Part shown: piece after piece, positions 49,219 to 58,114 of the stretch
Layout: every line of letters begins with the position of its first letter
How positions within the stretch are numbered: the stretch's first letter is position 1
DNA from: Marinimicrococcus sp033875255
GTDB lineage: Bacteria; Pseudomonadota; Alphaproteobacteria; Geminicoccales; Geminicoccaceae
Direction: 5' to 3'
Length of the DNA stretch: 64,000 nucleotides
Assembly (NCBI GenBank): GCA_033875255.1
Contig: JAWZSN010000016.1
Span: 71,956 to 135,955 of the forward strand
Position numbers and translations under genes: made by a program
Notes under the pieces: generated by a model
What the model was told of the DNA's origin: nothing
Seen by the model: the letters and a program-made list of their open reading frames with translations, nothing else
Databases searched by the model: none

Positions 49219-50538
49219 TCAAGGAAGCAGAGGCGACCAGTCGGGGTCCGAACCATCCTGCGGTGTCGGAACTTCCCGCTCGTTATAGCCGGTGATATCA
49301 ACAGTGAACAGGCGGACTCGATTGCCCGAGCTGCGATAGAAAAGGATGACCCGGCCATTGGGCGACCAGGTCGGATTCTCCTCCTCGAAGCTCCGGGTGA
49401 GCAGGCGCTCGTCGCTGCCGTCGGGCCGCATGATCCCGGTGTGGAACTGCCCGCCCTGGATCTTGGTGAAGGCGATGAGATCGCCGCGCGGCGACCATTC
49501 CGGGCTGCCGTAGCGCCCCGAGCCGAAGCTGATCCGCTGCGCCCCGCCGCCGCTGGCGCTCATCACGTAGAGATGCGGCGCGCCGCCCCGGTCCGAATTG
49601 AAGACGATCCGCCTGCCGTCCGGCGAGAAGCTGGGCGAGGTGTCGATGGCCGCGTTGTCGGTGAGCCGGCGGCTGCGCCGCGAGGCCACGTCGTAGGCGA
49701 AGATGTCGGAATTGCCGCCCTGCGCCATGGTGACCAGAAGCGTCCGGCCGTCGGCCGAGAAGCGCGGGCTGAAGGTCATGCCGGCAAAGTCGCCGAGCAC
49801 CGACTCGCGGCCGCCGGCGATGTCGCGCATGAAGACGCGCGGCTGCTGCCCGCGATAGGCCATGTAGGCGACCTGCCGTGTGTCCGGCGAGATCCGCGGG
49901 GTCAGCACGAGGTCGCGGCCGTCGGTCAGGAAGGCGTGGTTGGCGCCGTCCTGGTCCATGATGGCGATGCGCTTGATGCGCCGTTTGGCCGGCCCGCTCT
50001 CGCTGACATAGACGATGCGGGTGTCGAAATAGCCGCTCTCGCCGGTCAGCCGCTGATAGACCGCGTCGGCGATCTTGTGGGCGAGCCGCCGCCACTGGCT
50101 GGCCGCCGCGTCGAAGCGCAGCCCCACCAGCTGGTTGCCGCCGAACACGTCCCACAGGCGGAACTCGACGATCACCGCCGGTCCGTTGCTGCGCACCAGG
50201 CCGGTCACCAGCGCCTGGGCGTTGACCTGCCGCCAGTCGGCGAAGCGGGGCAGCTCGCGCATCTCCTCGGCGCTCTGGATATAGGCGCGCCGGTCGATGG
50301 TGCGGAACAGGCCCGAGCTGTCGAGGTCGGCGCCGATCACCTGGGCGATGGCCTCGCCCAGCTCGCGTGCCTGGGGCCCGTCGCCGGCCAGGGGGCTGAT
50401 GGCGATCGGCATCGGCTCGACGAAGCCGCGGGTGATGTCGAGCTCGAGCTGGGCCCGGGCGGGGCCGGCCACAAGTCCGCCGGCGCCGAGTGCTGCAGCA
50501 CCGATGAAGGCACGGCGGGAGAGCGGGGGCATCGTCAT
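49219..50538 (-). CDS. tolB: Tol-Pal periplasmic beta-propeller TolB
   Basis: 439 residues. The signal has SRRAFIGAAALGAGG, a twin-arginine-like sequence, and may use Tat. The N-terminal alpha/beta domain is followed by six-bladed propeller repeats, each with a D-G motif (ISPDTRQVAYMAYRGQQPRV, FSADGRTLLVT, FSPDGRRIVFNSDRGG, WSPRGDLIAFTK, WSPNGRVILFYR). An ATG two codons later is the alternative start. Confidence 0.94.
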   Translation of the reverse strand: MTMPPLSRRAFIGAAALGAGGLVAGPARAQLELDITRGFVEPMPIAISPLAGDGPQARELGEAIAQVIGADLDSSGLFRTIDRRAYIQSAEEMRELPRFADWRQVNAQALVTGLVRSNGPAVIVEFRLWDVFGGNQLVGLRFDAAASQWRRLAHKIADAVYQRLTGESGYFDTRIVYVSESGPAKRRIKRIAIMDQDGANHAFLTDGRDLVLTPRISPDTRQVAYMAYRGQQPRVFMRDIAGGRESVLGDFAGMTFSPRFSADGRTLLVTMAQGGNSDIFAYDVASRRSRRLTDNAAIDTSPSFSPDGRRIVFNSDRGGAPHLYVMSASGGGAQRISFGSGRYGSPEWSPRGDLIAFTKIQGGQFHTGIMRPDGSDERLLTRSFEEENPTWSPNGRVILFYRSSGNRVRLFTVDITGYNEREVPTPQDGSDPDWSPLLP

Positions 50539-50665
50539 CCGGCTGGCGCGTCCTGTGCGAGGGGTTGGCCCGGCCGAAGCCCGCCTGTGGCGGGCCCGGC
50601 ACTTGCGGCGATGGCGCGGAACGGTGCCGCGGTCAAGGCCGCTGCACCGGGAGTGCTGCGGCGGC

Positions 50666-51841
50666 TCATCCGCTCAGCGCGTCCTTCGGGTAGAAGGTCA
50701 TCAGCATCTCGCGCCACTGGTCGTACTTCTCGGCCGGCAGGGTGAGCCTGCAGCTCAGCACCGCCCGCTGGGCACTCTCCGCCACGGTGCGGAAGGTCGG
50801 GTCGGCAGAAAGCCGCGCCCGATCCTCGATGGCCACGCCGTTGACGCTGCCGTCACGGTTCATGCTGATGCGCAGCTTGACCTGCATCTGGTCGATGTCG
50901 CGCAGCCCCGCGGGGATGCTCCAGCAGGCCTCGATCTGCCGCCGCACGGCGCTGATCTCGGCCATCGACAGCTTGCTGTCGCCACGGCTCGTCCCTGCCG
51001 CCTGCGGTGCCGGATCGGCACGGCCGGTACCGGGGCTGGCCTGCTCCGCCTGGACCCGCTTCTCCTGCTGCTGAACGCTCTTGAGCAGCGCGGCGAAGCT
51101 GTCCTCCTTGGGCGGCTCCTCCTTCTTCGGCTCGGGCTTGGGCTCGGCCTTCTTGGGCTCGGGCTCCTTCTTCGGCTCGGGCTTGGGCTCGACCTTCTTG
51201 GGCTCGGGCTCTTTCTTGGGCTCGGGCTTGGGCTCGGCCTTCTTGGGCTCGGGCTCTTTCTTCGGCTCGGGCTTGGGCTCGGCCTTCTTGGGCTCGGGCT
51301 CCTTTTTTGGCTCGGGCTTGGGCTCGGCCTTCTTGGGCTCGGGCTCCTTTTTTGGCTCGGGCTTGGGCTCGGCCTTCTTGGGCTCGGGCTCCTTTTTCGG
51401 CTCGGGCTTGGGCTCGACCTTCTTGGGCTCGGGCTTGGGCTCCTCCGGCTTGGGAGCGGCCGCGAGCTTTTCCTCGGTACGCGGCTTGGGCGCCGGCGCC
51501 GGGGGTGGCGGCACGGCGGCCGCTTCCTTGGGAGGCTGTGGCGGCGGCGCCGGAGCAGGCTCGGGCGCCTTCTTCGGCGGGGCGGCCGGCTTGGGCTCGA
51601 CCTTCGGCTCGGGGCGGGTCGTGGGGTTGGGACTCGCGGCCTCGCGCTTGGGCTGGGGCGCCGCCTCGGCCGGCCTGGCGGCTGGCGCCTTGCCCGGCGC
51701 CGCGGTCACCACCTCGACGCTGATCGCGTCGTCCATCGGCAGCTGCTGGGCGCTGCGCGGCATGCCGATGAGCAGCACCAGCGCCAGCAGGACGTGAAAG
51801 ACGCCCGAGGCGATCAGTGCGCGGCGCATCGTCCCTCGCAT
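50666..51841 (-). CDS. tolA: Tol-Pal inner-membrane protein TolA
   Basis: 391 residues. One N-terminal membrane helix (ALIASGVFHVLLALVLLIG), a long Lys/Pro/Glu-rich periplasmic spacer and a C-terminal TolA/TonB-like domain (IEACWSIPAGLRDIDQM, VKLRISMNRDGSVNG, CRLTLPAEKYDQWREM). The spacer consists largely of seven 15-residue repeats. Starts at 51868 (GTG) and 51829 (ATG) are alternatives; none has a strong ribosome site. Confidence 0.9.
   Translation of the reverse strand: MRGTMRRALIASGVFHVLLALVLLIGMPRSAQQLPMDDAISVEVVTAAPGKAPAARPAEAAPQPKREAASPNPTTRPEPKVEPKPAAPPKKAPEPAPAPPPQPPKEAAAVPPPPAPAPKPRTEEKLAAAPKPEEPKPEPKKVEPKPEPKKEPEPKKAEPKPEPKKEPEPKKAEPKPEPKKEPEPKKAEPKPEPKKEPEPKKAEPKPEPKKEPEPKKVEPKPEPKKEPEPKKAEPKPEPKKEEPPKEDSFAALLKSVQQQEKRVQAEQASPGTGRADPAPQAAGTSRGDSKLSMAEISAVRRQIEACWSIPAGLRDIDQMQVKLRISMNRDGSVNGVAIEDRARLSADPTFRTVAESAQRAVLSCRLTLPAEKYDQWREMLMTFYPKDALSG
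51115..51430 (-). repeat. Tandem 45-bp repeat in tolA
   Basis: Seven head-to-tail units each encode a 15-residue K[AV]EPKPEPKKEPEPK motif. Most differences are synonymous (Lys and Glu codon changes around TTCTTC/TTTTTT in the complement), and the last unit drifts to EEPPK. The spacer length is probably variable between strains by slippage. Confidence 0.9.
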
Positions 51842-51872
51842 CCGCTCGCGCGATGCGGCGGCCGGCACTGGC

Positions 51873-52346
51873 TCATCGGGTCTGGCCGCCGGGCAGGGCG
51901 GCGGTGCGCGCCGCCGGCGCCTCGGTGAGCAGCGCCACCTTGGCGAAGCCCGCCTGGTTGATGGCGCTCACCACCGCCATGATGCGGCCATAGTCGATCG
52001 CCTTGTCGCCGCGCACGAAGATCCGCGCATTGGGGTTGCGCTCGGTGACCGCCAGCAGGCGCGGCCCGAGCCCTTCCAGCTCGATGGCGCTCTCCTGGAC
52101 GTAGATCTTCCCGTCCGCGGCCACGGTCACGCTCAGGGGCTCGTCCTGCCCGGGGAGCGGCGAGCTGGTGGCCTGCGGCAGGTCGACGGCGACGCCCGTG
52201 GTCAGCAGCGGCGCCGTCACCATGAACACGATGAGCAGCACCAGCATCACGTCGACCATCGGCGTGACGTTGATCTCGGAGAAGCCGCGGCGCCGGCGGC
52301 GCCCGTTGCGCCTGCCGCGCCCACCGGCCATTGCGGTGCCAGCCAT
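51873..52346 (-). CDS. tolR: Tol-Pal protein TolR (ExbD/TolR family)
   Basis: 157 residues. After a basic start, the single membrane helix contains the essential Asp in NVTPMVDVMLVLLIVFMV. The periplasmic domain (DEPLSVTVAADGKIYV, ARIFVRGDKAIDYG) is normal. It begins 1 base after the tolQ stop and powers TolA with TolQ through the proton gradient. Confidence 0.94.
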   Translation of the reverse strand: MAGTAMAGGRGRRNGRRRRRGFSEINVTPMVDVMLVLLIVFMVTAPLLTTGVAVDLPQATSSPLPGQDEPLSVTVAADGKIYVQESAIELEGLGPRLLAVTERNPNARIFVRGDKAIDYGRIMAVVSAINQAGFAKVALLTEAPAARTAALPGGQTR

Positions 52347-52347
52347 G

Positions 52348-53070
<723 letters not shown>

Positions 53071-53143
53071 GACGTTTTTTCTCGGAGCCCGTCGTCCGGC
53101 CGCGGGCAAGCTCGGCCGCCGACAGCATGGTTGTCGCGATGTG

Positions 53144-53159
53144 GGAGTCCGTGGACTCC
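53144..53159. repeat. Short perfect hairpin upstream of tolQ
   Basis: GGAGTCC and GGACTCC are separated by GT, in the ybgC-tolQ gap. Its position 74 bases from the tolQ ATG suggests a regulatory or mRNA structure; nothing more can be said. Confidence 0.4.
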
Positions 53160-53260
53160 GGAGCCGGATATGTCTCACCGAACGCGGCGCGCGTCAAATG
53201 CCCAACGCGGTGTCGCGGCCGGAGCGGCGCAACCCCCCGGCTCCCACACTGTGCCTCATA

Positions 53261-53701
53261 TCAACGGGCCGCGGCCCCCTCAAGCGGCGCTGCAGCCGCA
53301 CACCCGGCGATCAGGTGTCGCACCGCCGCGGGAAGCCGGCGCGGCCGCAGGTCGGCGCCGAGGAAGACGAGGGTCACCGCGACCGCGACCAGGACCTGCC
53401 CGTCGCGACGCACCTCCTGGAGCATCTCCAGCCGCGCCCCGGCGGTGTCGGTGATGCTGGTGACGATCTCCAGCAGATCGTCGAGACGCGCCGGCGCCCG
53501 GTAGTCGGCGCTGCAGCGGCGCACCGCGAACATGCCGCCATGCGCCGTCATGAGGCCGTTATGGTCGAGGCCGCGGTCGCGCAGCAGCTCGGTGCGTGCC
53601 CGCTCCGCGAACTTCAGGTAGTTGGCGTAGTAGACGATGCCGCCGGCGTCGGTGTCCTCGTAATAGACCCGCACGAGGTGGCGATGGGCGGCCCCGCTCA
53701 C
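53261..53701 (-). CDS. ybgC: Acyl-CoA thioesterase YbgC (Tol-Pal associated)
   Basis: 146 residues. The hot-dog fold shows EDTDAGGIVYYANYLKFAERAR with the catalytic Asp. GTG start overlaps the ruvB stop in a GTGA. It hydrolyses short-chain acyl-CoA and is associated with phospholipid metabolism at the Tol site. Confidence 0.92.
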   Translation of the reverse strand: MSGAAHRHLVRVYYEDTDAGGIVYYANYLKFAERARTELLRDRGLDHNGLMTAHGGMFAVRRCSADYRAPARLDDLLEIVTSITDTAGARLEMLQEVRRDGQVLVAVAVTLVFLGADLRPRRLPAAVRHLIAGCAAAAPLEGAAAR

Positions 53702-54732
53702 TTGCCGCCCTCCTCGAACAGGCCCGGCTGGCCGGGGACCGGGCTGGGGGCGGTGAGACCCAGATGGCGCCAGGCCTGCAAGGTCAGCAGCCGGCCGCGC
53801 GGGGTGCGCTGCAGCAGGCCCTGCTGGAGAAGAAACGGCTCGACCGTCTCCTCGAGCGTATCGCGCTGCTCGGAGAGCGCTGCCGCCAGGGTCTCGATGC
53901 CGACCGGCCCGCCGCCATAGTTGAGCGCGATGGCCCGGAGATAGCGGCGGTCGAGGCTGTCGAGACCGACCGCGTCGACCTCCAGCCGGCCCAGCGCCAG
54001 GTCGGCGGTGGCGGCGTCGACCGGCAGGCGGCCGGCCACGGTGGCGAAGTCGCGCACGCGGCGCAGCAGACGGGTGGCGATGCGCGGCGTGCCGCGCGCC
54101 CGGCGGGCGATCTCCCGCGCCCCCTCGCGGGTCAGCTCGAAGCGCAGCAGCGCCGCCCCGCGGCTGATGATGAGCTCGAGCTCGTCGGTGTCGTAGAAGG
54201 CGAGGCGGCAGAGAATGCCGAAACGGTCGCGCAGCGGCGTGGTGAGCAGGCCGGCGCGGGTGGTGGCGCCCACCAGGGTGAAGGGCGGCAGGTCGATCCT
54301 GACCGAGCGCGCCGCCGGCCCCTCGCCGATCATCAGGTCGAGCTGGAAGTCCTCCATGGCCGGGTAGAGGATCTCCTCCACCGCCGGCGAGAGGCGGTGG
54401 ATCTCGTCGATGAACAGCACGTCGCGCGGCTGGAGGTTGGTGAGGATGGCGGCCAGGTCGCCGGCGCGGGCGATGATCGGCCCGCTGGTCATGCGAAAGC
54501 CCACGCCGAGCTCGGCCGAGACGATCTGCGCCAGCGTGGTCTTGCCGAGACCCGGCGGGCCCGCCAGCAGGACATGGTCGAGCGCCTCGCCGCGGCCGCG
54601 CGCCGCCTCGATGAAGACGTCGAGATTGGCGCGCAGCTGGGGCTGGCCGATGAACTCGCCGAGGCGCTTGGGGCGCAGGCTCTGGTCGACATCCTCGGGG
54701 GCCGGCTCGGGGGCGATGATGCGGCCGCTCAC
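53698..54732 (-). CDS. ruvB: Holliday junction branch migration ATPase RuvB
   Basis: 344 residues. Walker A GPPGLGKTT, Walker B LFIDEIHR, sensor VGATTRAG and a winged-helix C-terminal domain (QQGLLQRTPRGR). The GTG start overlaps the ruvA stop in GTGA. It drives branch migration with RuvA. Confidence 0.95.
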   Translation of the reverse strand: MSGRIIAPEPAPEDVDQSLRPKRLGEFIGQPQLRANLDVFIEAARGRGEALDHVLLAGPPGLGKTTLAQIVSAELGVGFRMTSGPIIARAGDLAAILTNLQPRDVLFIDEIHRLSPAVEEILYPAMEDFQLDLMIGEGPAARSVRIDLPPFTLVGATTRAGLLTTPLRDRFGILCRLAFYDTDELELIISRGAALLRFELTREGAREIARRARGTPRIATRLLRRVRDFATVAGRLPVDAATADLALGRLEVDAVGLDSLDRRYLRAIALNYGGGPVGIETLAAALSEQRDTLEETVEPFLLQQGLLQRTPRGRLLTLQAWRHLGLTAPSPVPGQPGLFEEGGK

Positions 54733-55340
54733 CTGGCCAGCTCCTTGAGGCTCTCGCGGATCAGCACGTCGACGCCGGGCTCGCCGCCGGCAGCGGCCCG
54801 CACCCGGGTCACCGCCGCATAGGCGTCGGTGCGGGCAAAGCCGAGGCGGACCAGGGCCTCGAGCGCGTCCTCGATGGCGCCGCCGCCGCCGCCCGCCGCG
54901 CCTGCTGCCGGCGCCGCTGCGGCCGCGCCGTGCGGCAGCTCGCCGACCCGGTCCTTCAGCTCGGTGACGAGGCGGGTCGCGAGCCGTGCGCCGACGCCGC
55001 TGGCCCGGCTGAAGGCGGCCTTGTCCTGGGCCGCCACCGCCGCCACCAGCTCGGCCGGCCCCAGCACCCCGAGGATCGCCAGCGCCACCCGCGAGCCCAC
55101 CCCCTGCACGGTCTGCAGGATCCTGAACCACTGGCGCTCGCCGGGCTCGAGGAAGCCGAAGAGGGTGATCGCGTCCTCGCGCATCTGCGTCTCGATGTGG
55201 AGCTGGGCCGCCTCGCCGGGGCCGGGCAGGCGCTGCAGCGTGCGCGCCGGCGCATGGACCAGATAGCCCACGCCCTGGACATCGAGGATGACATGATCGT
55301 CCTCGAGCACCGCCACCTTGCCGCGCAGCAGCGCTATCAC
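54729..55340 (-). CDS. ruvA: Holliday junction DNA-binding protein RuvA
   Basis: 203 residues. OB-fold start VIALLRGKVAVLEDD, helix-hairpin-helix motifs (VQGVGSRVALAILGVLG; ASGVGARLATRLVTELKD) and the C-terminal RuvB-binding domain after a Gly/Ala-rich linker. GTG start overlaps the ruvC stop. Confidence 0.94.
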   Translation of the reverse strand: MIALLRGKVAVLEDDHVILDVQGVGYLVHAPARTLQRLPGPGEAAQLHIETQMREDAITLFGFLEPGERQWFRILQTVQGVGSRVALAILGVLGPAELVAAVAAQDKAAFSRASGVGARLATRLVTELKDRVGELPHGAAAAAPAAGAAGGGGGAIEDALEALVRLGFARTDAYAAVTRVRAAAGGEPGVDVLIRESLKELAR

Positions 55341-55852
55341 GGCAGCGCGCCCTGGCGCACCGCGCCGGTCACCCGTCGCTCGGTGGCGCGGTAATGAGCG
55401 TGGCAGATGGCGACGGCGAGCGCGTCGGTGGCATCCTGCCCCGTCGCCTCGGCTACTCCGGGAAGCAGGAACCGTACCATCATCGCCACCTGCTCCTTGG
55501 TCGCATGGCCGGTGCCGGTGACCGCCCGCTTGACCACCATGGAGGGATATTCGCGTACTGCAAGGCCGGCGCGCGCGGCCGCGAGGATCACCACGCCGCG
55601 GGCATGGCCGAGCTTGAGGGACGAGCCGGCGTTGCGGTTGACGACCGTCTCCTCGACACCGGCCTCCTGCGGCTGCCAGCGCTCGACGACCTCGGCAACG
55701 CCCTCGTGGAGGCAGCGCAGCCGGGTCGCCAGATCCTCGCCCTTGGGGCTCGCCACGGTGCCGCAGGCCACATGGCGCAGCCGCGAGCCGGTGGCCTCGA
55801 TGAGCCCCCAGCCGGTGAAGCGGAGGCCGGGATCGAGGCCGAGGAGCAGCAT
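55337..55852 (-). CDS. ruvC: Crossover junction endodeoxyribonuclease RuvC
   Basis: 171 residues. Catalytic acids are in LGLDPGLRFTGWG (Asp), VEETVVNRNAGSS (Glu) and ATDALAVAICHAH (Asp). It cleaves Holliday junctions. The ATG shares one base with the yebC stop. Confidence 0.95.
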   Translation of the reverse strand: MLLLGLDPGLRFTGWGLIEATGSRLRHVACGTVASPKGEDLATRLRCLHEGVAEVVERWQPQEAGVEETVVNRNAGSSLKLGHARGVVILAAARAGLAVREYPSMVVKRAVTGTGHATKEQVAMMVRFLLPGVAEATGQDATDALAVAICHAHYRATERRVTGAVRQGALP

Positions 55853-56598
55853 CAGCCGCCGAGCCGCGCCAGCGCCTCGTCCGACACCTCGAAATTGGCC
55901 ACCACGCGCTGCACGTCGTCGTTGTCGTCGAGCACCTGGAGGAGCTTGAAGACGGTCTCGGCCTTCTCGTCGTCGACCGGCACAGTGACCTGCGGGCGCC
56001 AGCCGAGCGCCGCCTGCTCGGGCGTGCCGAACCTGCCCTCGAGGAAGTCGCGCACCGTGGCCAGGTCGTCGGGGGCGCAGGTGATGTCGTGGCCGTCCTC
56101 GCTGGAGGCACAGTCCTCGGCGCCGGCCTCGATCGCCGCCTCGAGCATGTCGTCGGCCGACGCCGCCTCGGCGGCGTAGCGGATCTGCCCGACACGGTCG
56201 AACTGGAAGCTCACGCTGTTGGTCTCGCCGAGCGAGCCGCCATGCTTGGAGAAGGCGGCGCGCACCTCGCTGGCGGTCCGGTTGCGGTTGTCGGTGAGCG
56301 CCTCGACGATCACCGCCACGCCGCCCGGCCCGTACCCCTCGTAGCGGACCTCCTGGTAGTCCTCGCCGTCGGTGCCCTGCGCCTTCTTGATGGCCCGCTC
56401 GATATTGTCCTTGGGGACGTTCTCGACCTTGCAGGCCTGGATGGCGGTGCGCAGGCGCGGATTGTGCGCGGGGTCTGGCAGGCCGCTCTTGGCGGCAATC
56501 TGCACCTCGCGCACCAGGCGCGTGAACCTTCTCGCGCGGATCGCGTCCTGGCGACCCTTGCGATGCATGATGTTCTTGAACTGTGAGTGACCGGCCAT
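55852..56598 (-). CDS. yebC: YebC/TACO1 family protein
   Basis: 248 residues. MAGHSQFKNIMHRKGRQD and NVPKDNIERAIKKAQG are family signatures. Members were called transcriptional regulators; recent work links them to translation of proline-rich stretches. That is notable here because TolA in the same region has a very proline-rich spacer. A five-residue-longer start exists at 56610 but the chosen ATG is the conserved one. Confidence 0.93.
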   Translation of the reverse strand: MAGHSQFKNIMHRKGRQDAIRARRFTRLVREVQIAAKSGLPDPAHNPRLRTAIQACKVENVPKDNIERAIKKAQGTDGEDYQEVRYEGYGPGGVAVIVEALTDNRNRTASEVRAAFSKHGGSLGETNSVSFQFDRVGQIRYAAEAASADDMLEAAIEAGAEDCASSEDGHDITCAPDDLATVRDFLEGRFGTPEQAALGWRPQVTVPVDDEKAETVFKLLQVLDDNDDVQRVVANFEVSDEALARLGG

Positions 56599-56785
56599 GC
56601 CTGGTTGCAAGCAAGAGTGGATTCAAGTGGCCGCGTCTATAGCAGACGAAGCCCGGGGGCGACCAGCCCGCGCCGTCACGACCGTCGCGGCGGCATCTCC
56701 TGGAGCTGGATCTTTGACGAAAAAAGTCGCGCAATTCCATGGAAAAGGCAGCTGCTTTTGAGGTAGAATATCAGAGCCGGGATCT

Positions 56786-56817
56786 GCCCGCAGCGGATCG
56801 GAACGAGGGCTGCGGGC
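56786..56817. repeat. Inverted repeat, 9-bp stem
   Basis: GCCCGCAGC (56786-56794) and GCTGCGGGC (56809-56817) with a 14-base loop form a strong hairpin inside the gene-free region. Role unknown. Confidence 0.5.
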
Positions 56818-57051
56818 CGCCTCCCGAGCGCCGCCGCAAGCAACGGCGCTCTTCAGAGTCGGCCCTAACCGGCTGACAGCCTTGGGCTTCCCGGCCGCCT
56901 TTCGGTCGCGCTGGCAAGGTGCGGCTGCAAAGTCCGTAAAGTTCAATGAAAATCCAGATGCAACTCAATTCGAATTATCTCAGAAGTGTCCCTAATAAAC
57001 TTGGCCTGTAGCCATTTTTTATGTTGATCGGCATGCTTTGGTAATGGTAGA

Positions 57052-57065
57052 TTGACCTTTGTCAA
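57052..57065. promoter_or_regulatory. FNR/FixK-like palindrome
   Basis: TTGAC-CTTT-GTCAA has the 5-4-5 geometry of sites bound by CRP/FNR-family regulators such as FixK or Fnr. It lies just upstream of the candidate RNA. Chance occurrence is possible. Confidence 0.3.
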
Positions 57066-57131
57066 GTCAGACGGTGCCTCCCTCCCTGATTATGCCCCCG
57101 CTGCAGAGCTGCATGCGGGGGCTCCTTTTTT
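57060..57131 (+). ncRNA. Candidate small RNA or regulatory leader
   Basis: A weak promoter (TTGATC at 57024-57029, TAGATT at 57048-57053, 18 bases apart) would start an RNA near 57060 that ends at the strong terminator at 57131. The RNA would hold CCTCCCTCCC (57077-57086), which can pair with Shine-Dalgarno sequences as in some alphaproteobacterial anti-SD sRNAs. No plus-strand protein gene precedes the terminator, which is the main evidence. It could instead be an attenuator for the downstream gene. Confidence 0.35.
57094..57131 (+). terminator. Strong intrinsic terminator
   Basis: GCCCCCGC (57094-57101) pairs with GCGGGGGC (57115-57122), with an inner TGCA/TGCA pairing, followed by TCCTTTTTTTGG-like T-tract. 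It reads on the plus strand and has no plus-strand gene in front of it. A second stem (GGGGCCCC at 57135-57142 with GGGGTCCC at 57150-57157) follows before the next ribosome site. Confidence 0.8.
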
Positions 57132-57176
57132 GGAGGGGCCCCGCCATGTGGGGTCCCGGGCAGTGAGGAGCAGTCC

Positions 57177-57437
57177 ATGACCACCACCAATCTCGCCTTC
57201 GGGATCGACTGGCATCTGCCGTGCGACGTCGCCAACAGCGAGGTGCCGGGCACGGAGGAGCTGCTCCGGACCTGCACGCGGCTGCGCGAGGAGCTGGCCG
57301 AGCTGGAGGGCGTGGTGAGTGCCGCCGTGCTCGCCGCCACCGTGTTCCGGCTGCGCGACGAGGCAGGCCTGATCGACGCCATGCGCGGCCTCACCGAGGC
57401 CGTGGCGGGGCTGGAGCGGCGGCGGCCGGCCGAGTGA
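57177..57437 (+). CDS. Small protein of unknown function
   Basis: 86 residues. GAGGAG lies 6 bases before the ATG. The product starts MTTTNLAFGIDWHLPC and continues as an amphipathic, Leu/Glu/Arg-rich helix (about 30-82) that may be coiled-coil. No family recognised. Codon use fits the genome. It lies between the terminator and hslV, 119 bases from the latter. Confidence 0.55.
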   Translation: MTTTNLAFGIDWHLPCDVANSEVPGTEELLRTCTRLREELAELEGVVSAAVLAATVFRLRDEAGLIDAMRGLTEAVAGLERRRPAE

Positions 57438-57556
57438 TCCATCGAGGCAAGCCCCGGCCGGCCGCTTGACCATGCCCGGGGCAGCCCCCACATCCAGCCG
57501 CGACGCCGGGCCGGCGCTGGCCGGTTCGGGAGGCGCCAGTCGACGTGCGAGGATGG

Positions 57557-58114
57557 ATGCACTCTAACGATGCCGGCCCCTGGCACGGCACGACGATTCT
57601 TTCGGTCCGCAAGGGCCGTCAGGTGGTCATGGCCGGCGACGGCCAGGTCAGTTTCAATCAGACCGTCATGAAGGCCAACGCCCGCAAGGTGCGCCGCCTG
57701 GGCGGCGGCGCGATCCTTGCCGGCTTCGCCGGCAGCACCGCCGACGCCTTCACCCTGCTCGAGCGCCTCGAGGCCAAGCTCGAGCGTCATCCCGGTCAGC
57801 TCACCCGCGCCTGCGTCGAGCTCGCCAAGGACTGGCGCACCGACCGCTACCTGCGGCGCCTCGAGGCGATGATGGCGGTGGCCGACGCGCAGGTCTCGCT
57901 GGTGCTCACCGGCGTGGGCGACGTGCTCGAGCCCGAGAACGGGCTCATCGGCATCGGCTCGGGCGGGATGTACGCGCTCTCCGCCGCCAAGGCCCTGGCC
58001 GACATTGACGGGCTGAGCGCCGAGGACGTCGCGCGCCGGGCGATGGGTGTCGCCGCCGACATCTGCGTCTACACCAACCGCGAGGTCACCCTGGAGACCA
58101 TCGAGCTGCCATGA
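57557..58114 (+). CDS. hslV: ATP-dependent protease subunit HslV
   Basis: 185 residues. The catalytic N-terminal Thr is in HGTTILSVRK after a short propeptide; AGDGQVSFNQTVMK and GIGSGGMYALSAAKAL are family segments. Threonine protease that pairs with HslU. The ATG chosen gives a normal 11-residue propeptide; a GTG at 57545 would add four residues. Its stop overlaps the hslU start in ATGA. Confidence 0.94.
   Translation: MHSNDAGPWHGTTILSVRKGRQVVMAGDGQVSFNQTVMKANARKVRRLGGGAILAGFAGSTADAFTLLERLEAKLERHPGQLTRACVELAKDWRTDRYLRRLEAMMAVADAQVSLVLTGVGDVLEPENGLIGIGSGGMYALSAAKALADIDGLSAEDVARRAMGVAADICVYTNREVTLETIELP

Larger units (their letters stand above)
56599..57176. other. 578-base region without a recognised protein gene
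   Basis: It lies between divergent yebC and a small plus-strand protein. The yebC side is GC-rich; from about 56920 to 57060 the sequence is clearly AT-richer. It holds a 9-bp hairpin (56786-56817), a TTGAC-N4-GTCAA palindrome (57052-57065), a C/U-rich stretch and a strong plus-strand terminator (57094-57131). No rRNA, tRNA, tmRNA, SRP or RNase P signature was found. A 107-codon minus-strand ORF here has no ribosome site and is probably spurious. Confidence 0.5.

Noticed and set aside
51115..51430. CRISPR array
   Set aside because: The repeats are head-to-tail without spacers and encode the TolA Pro-rich spacer.
56623..56946. 107-codon minus-strand ORF upstream of yebC
   Set aside because: No ribosome site, no recognisable fold; it covers a likely promoter and hairpin.
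56599..57176. tmRNA, RNase P, SRP or 6S RNA gene
   Set aside because: None of the conserved core sequences I know for these RNAs was seen in either strand; a covariance search would settle it.
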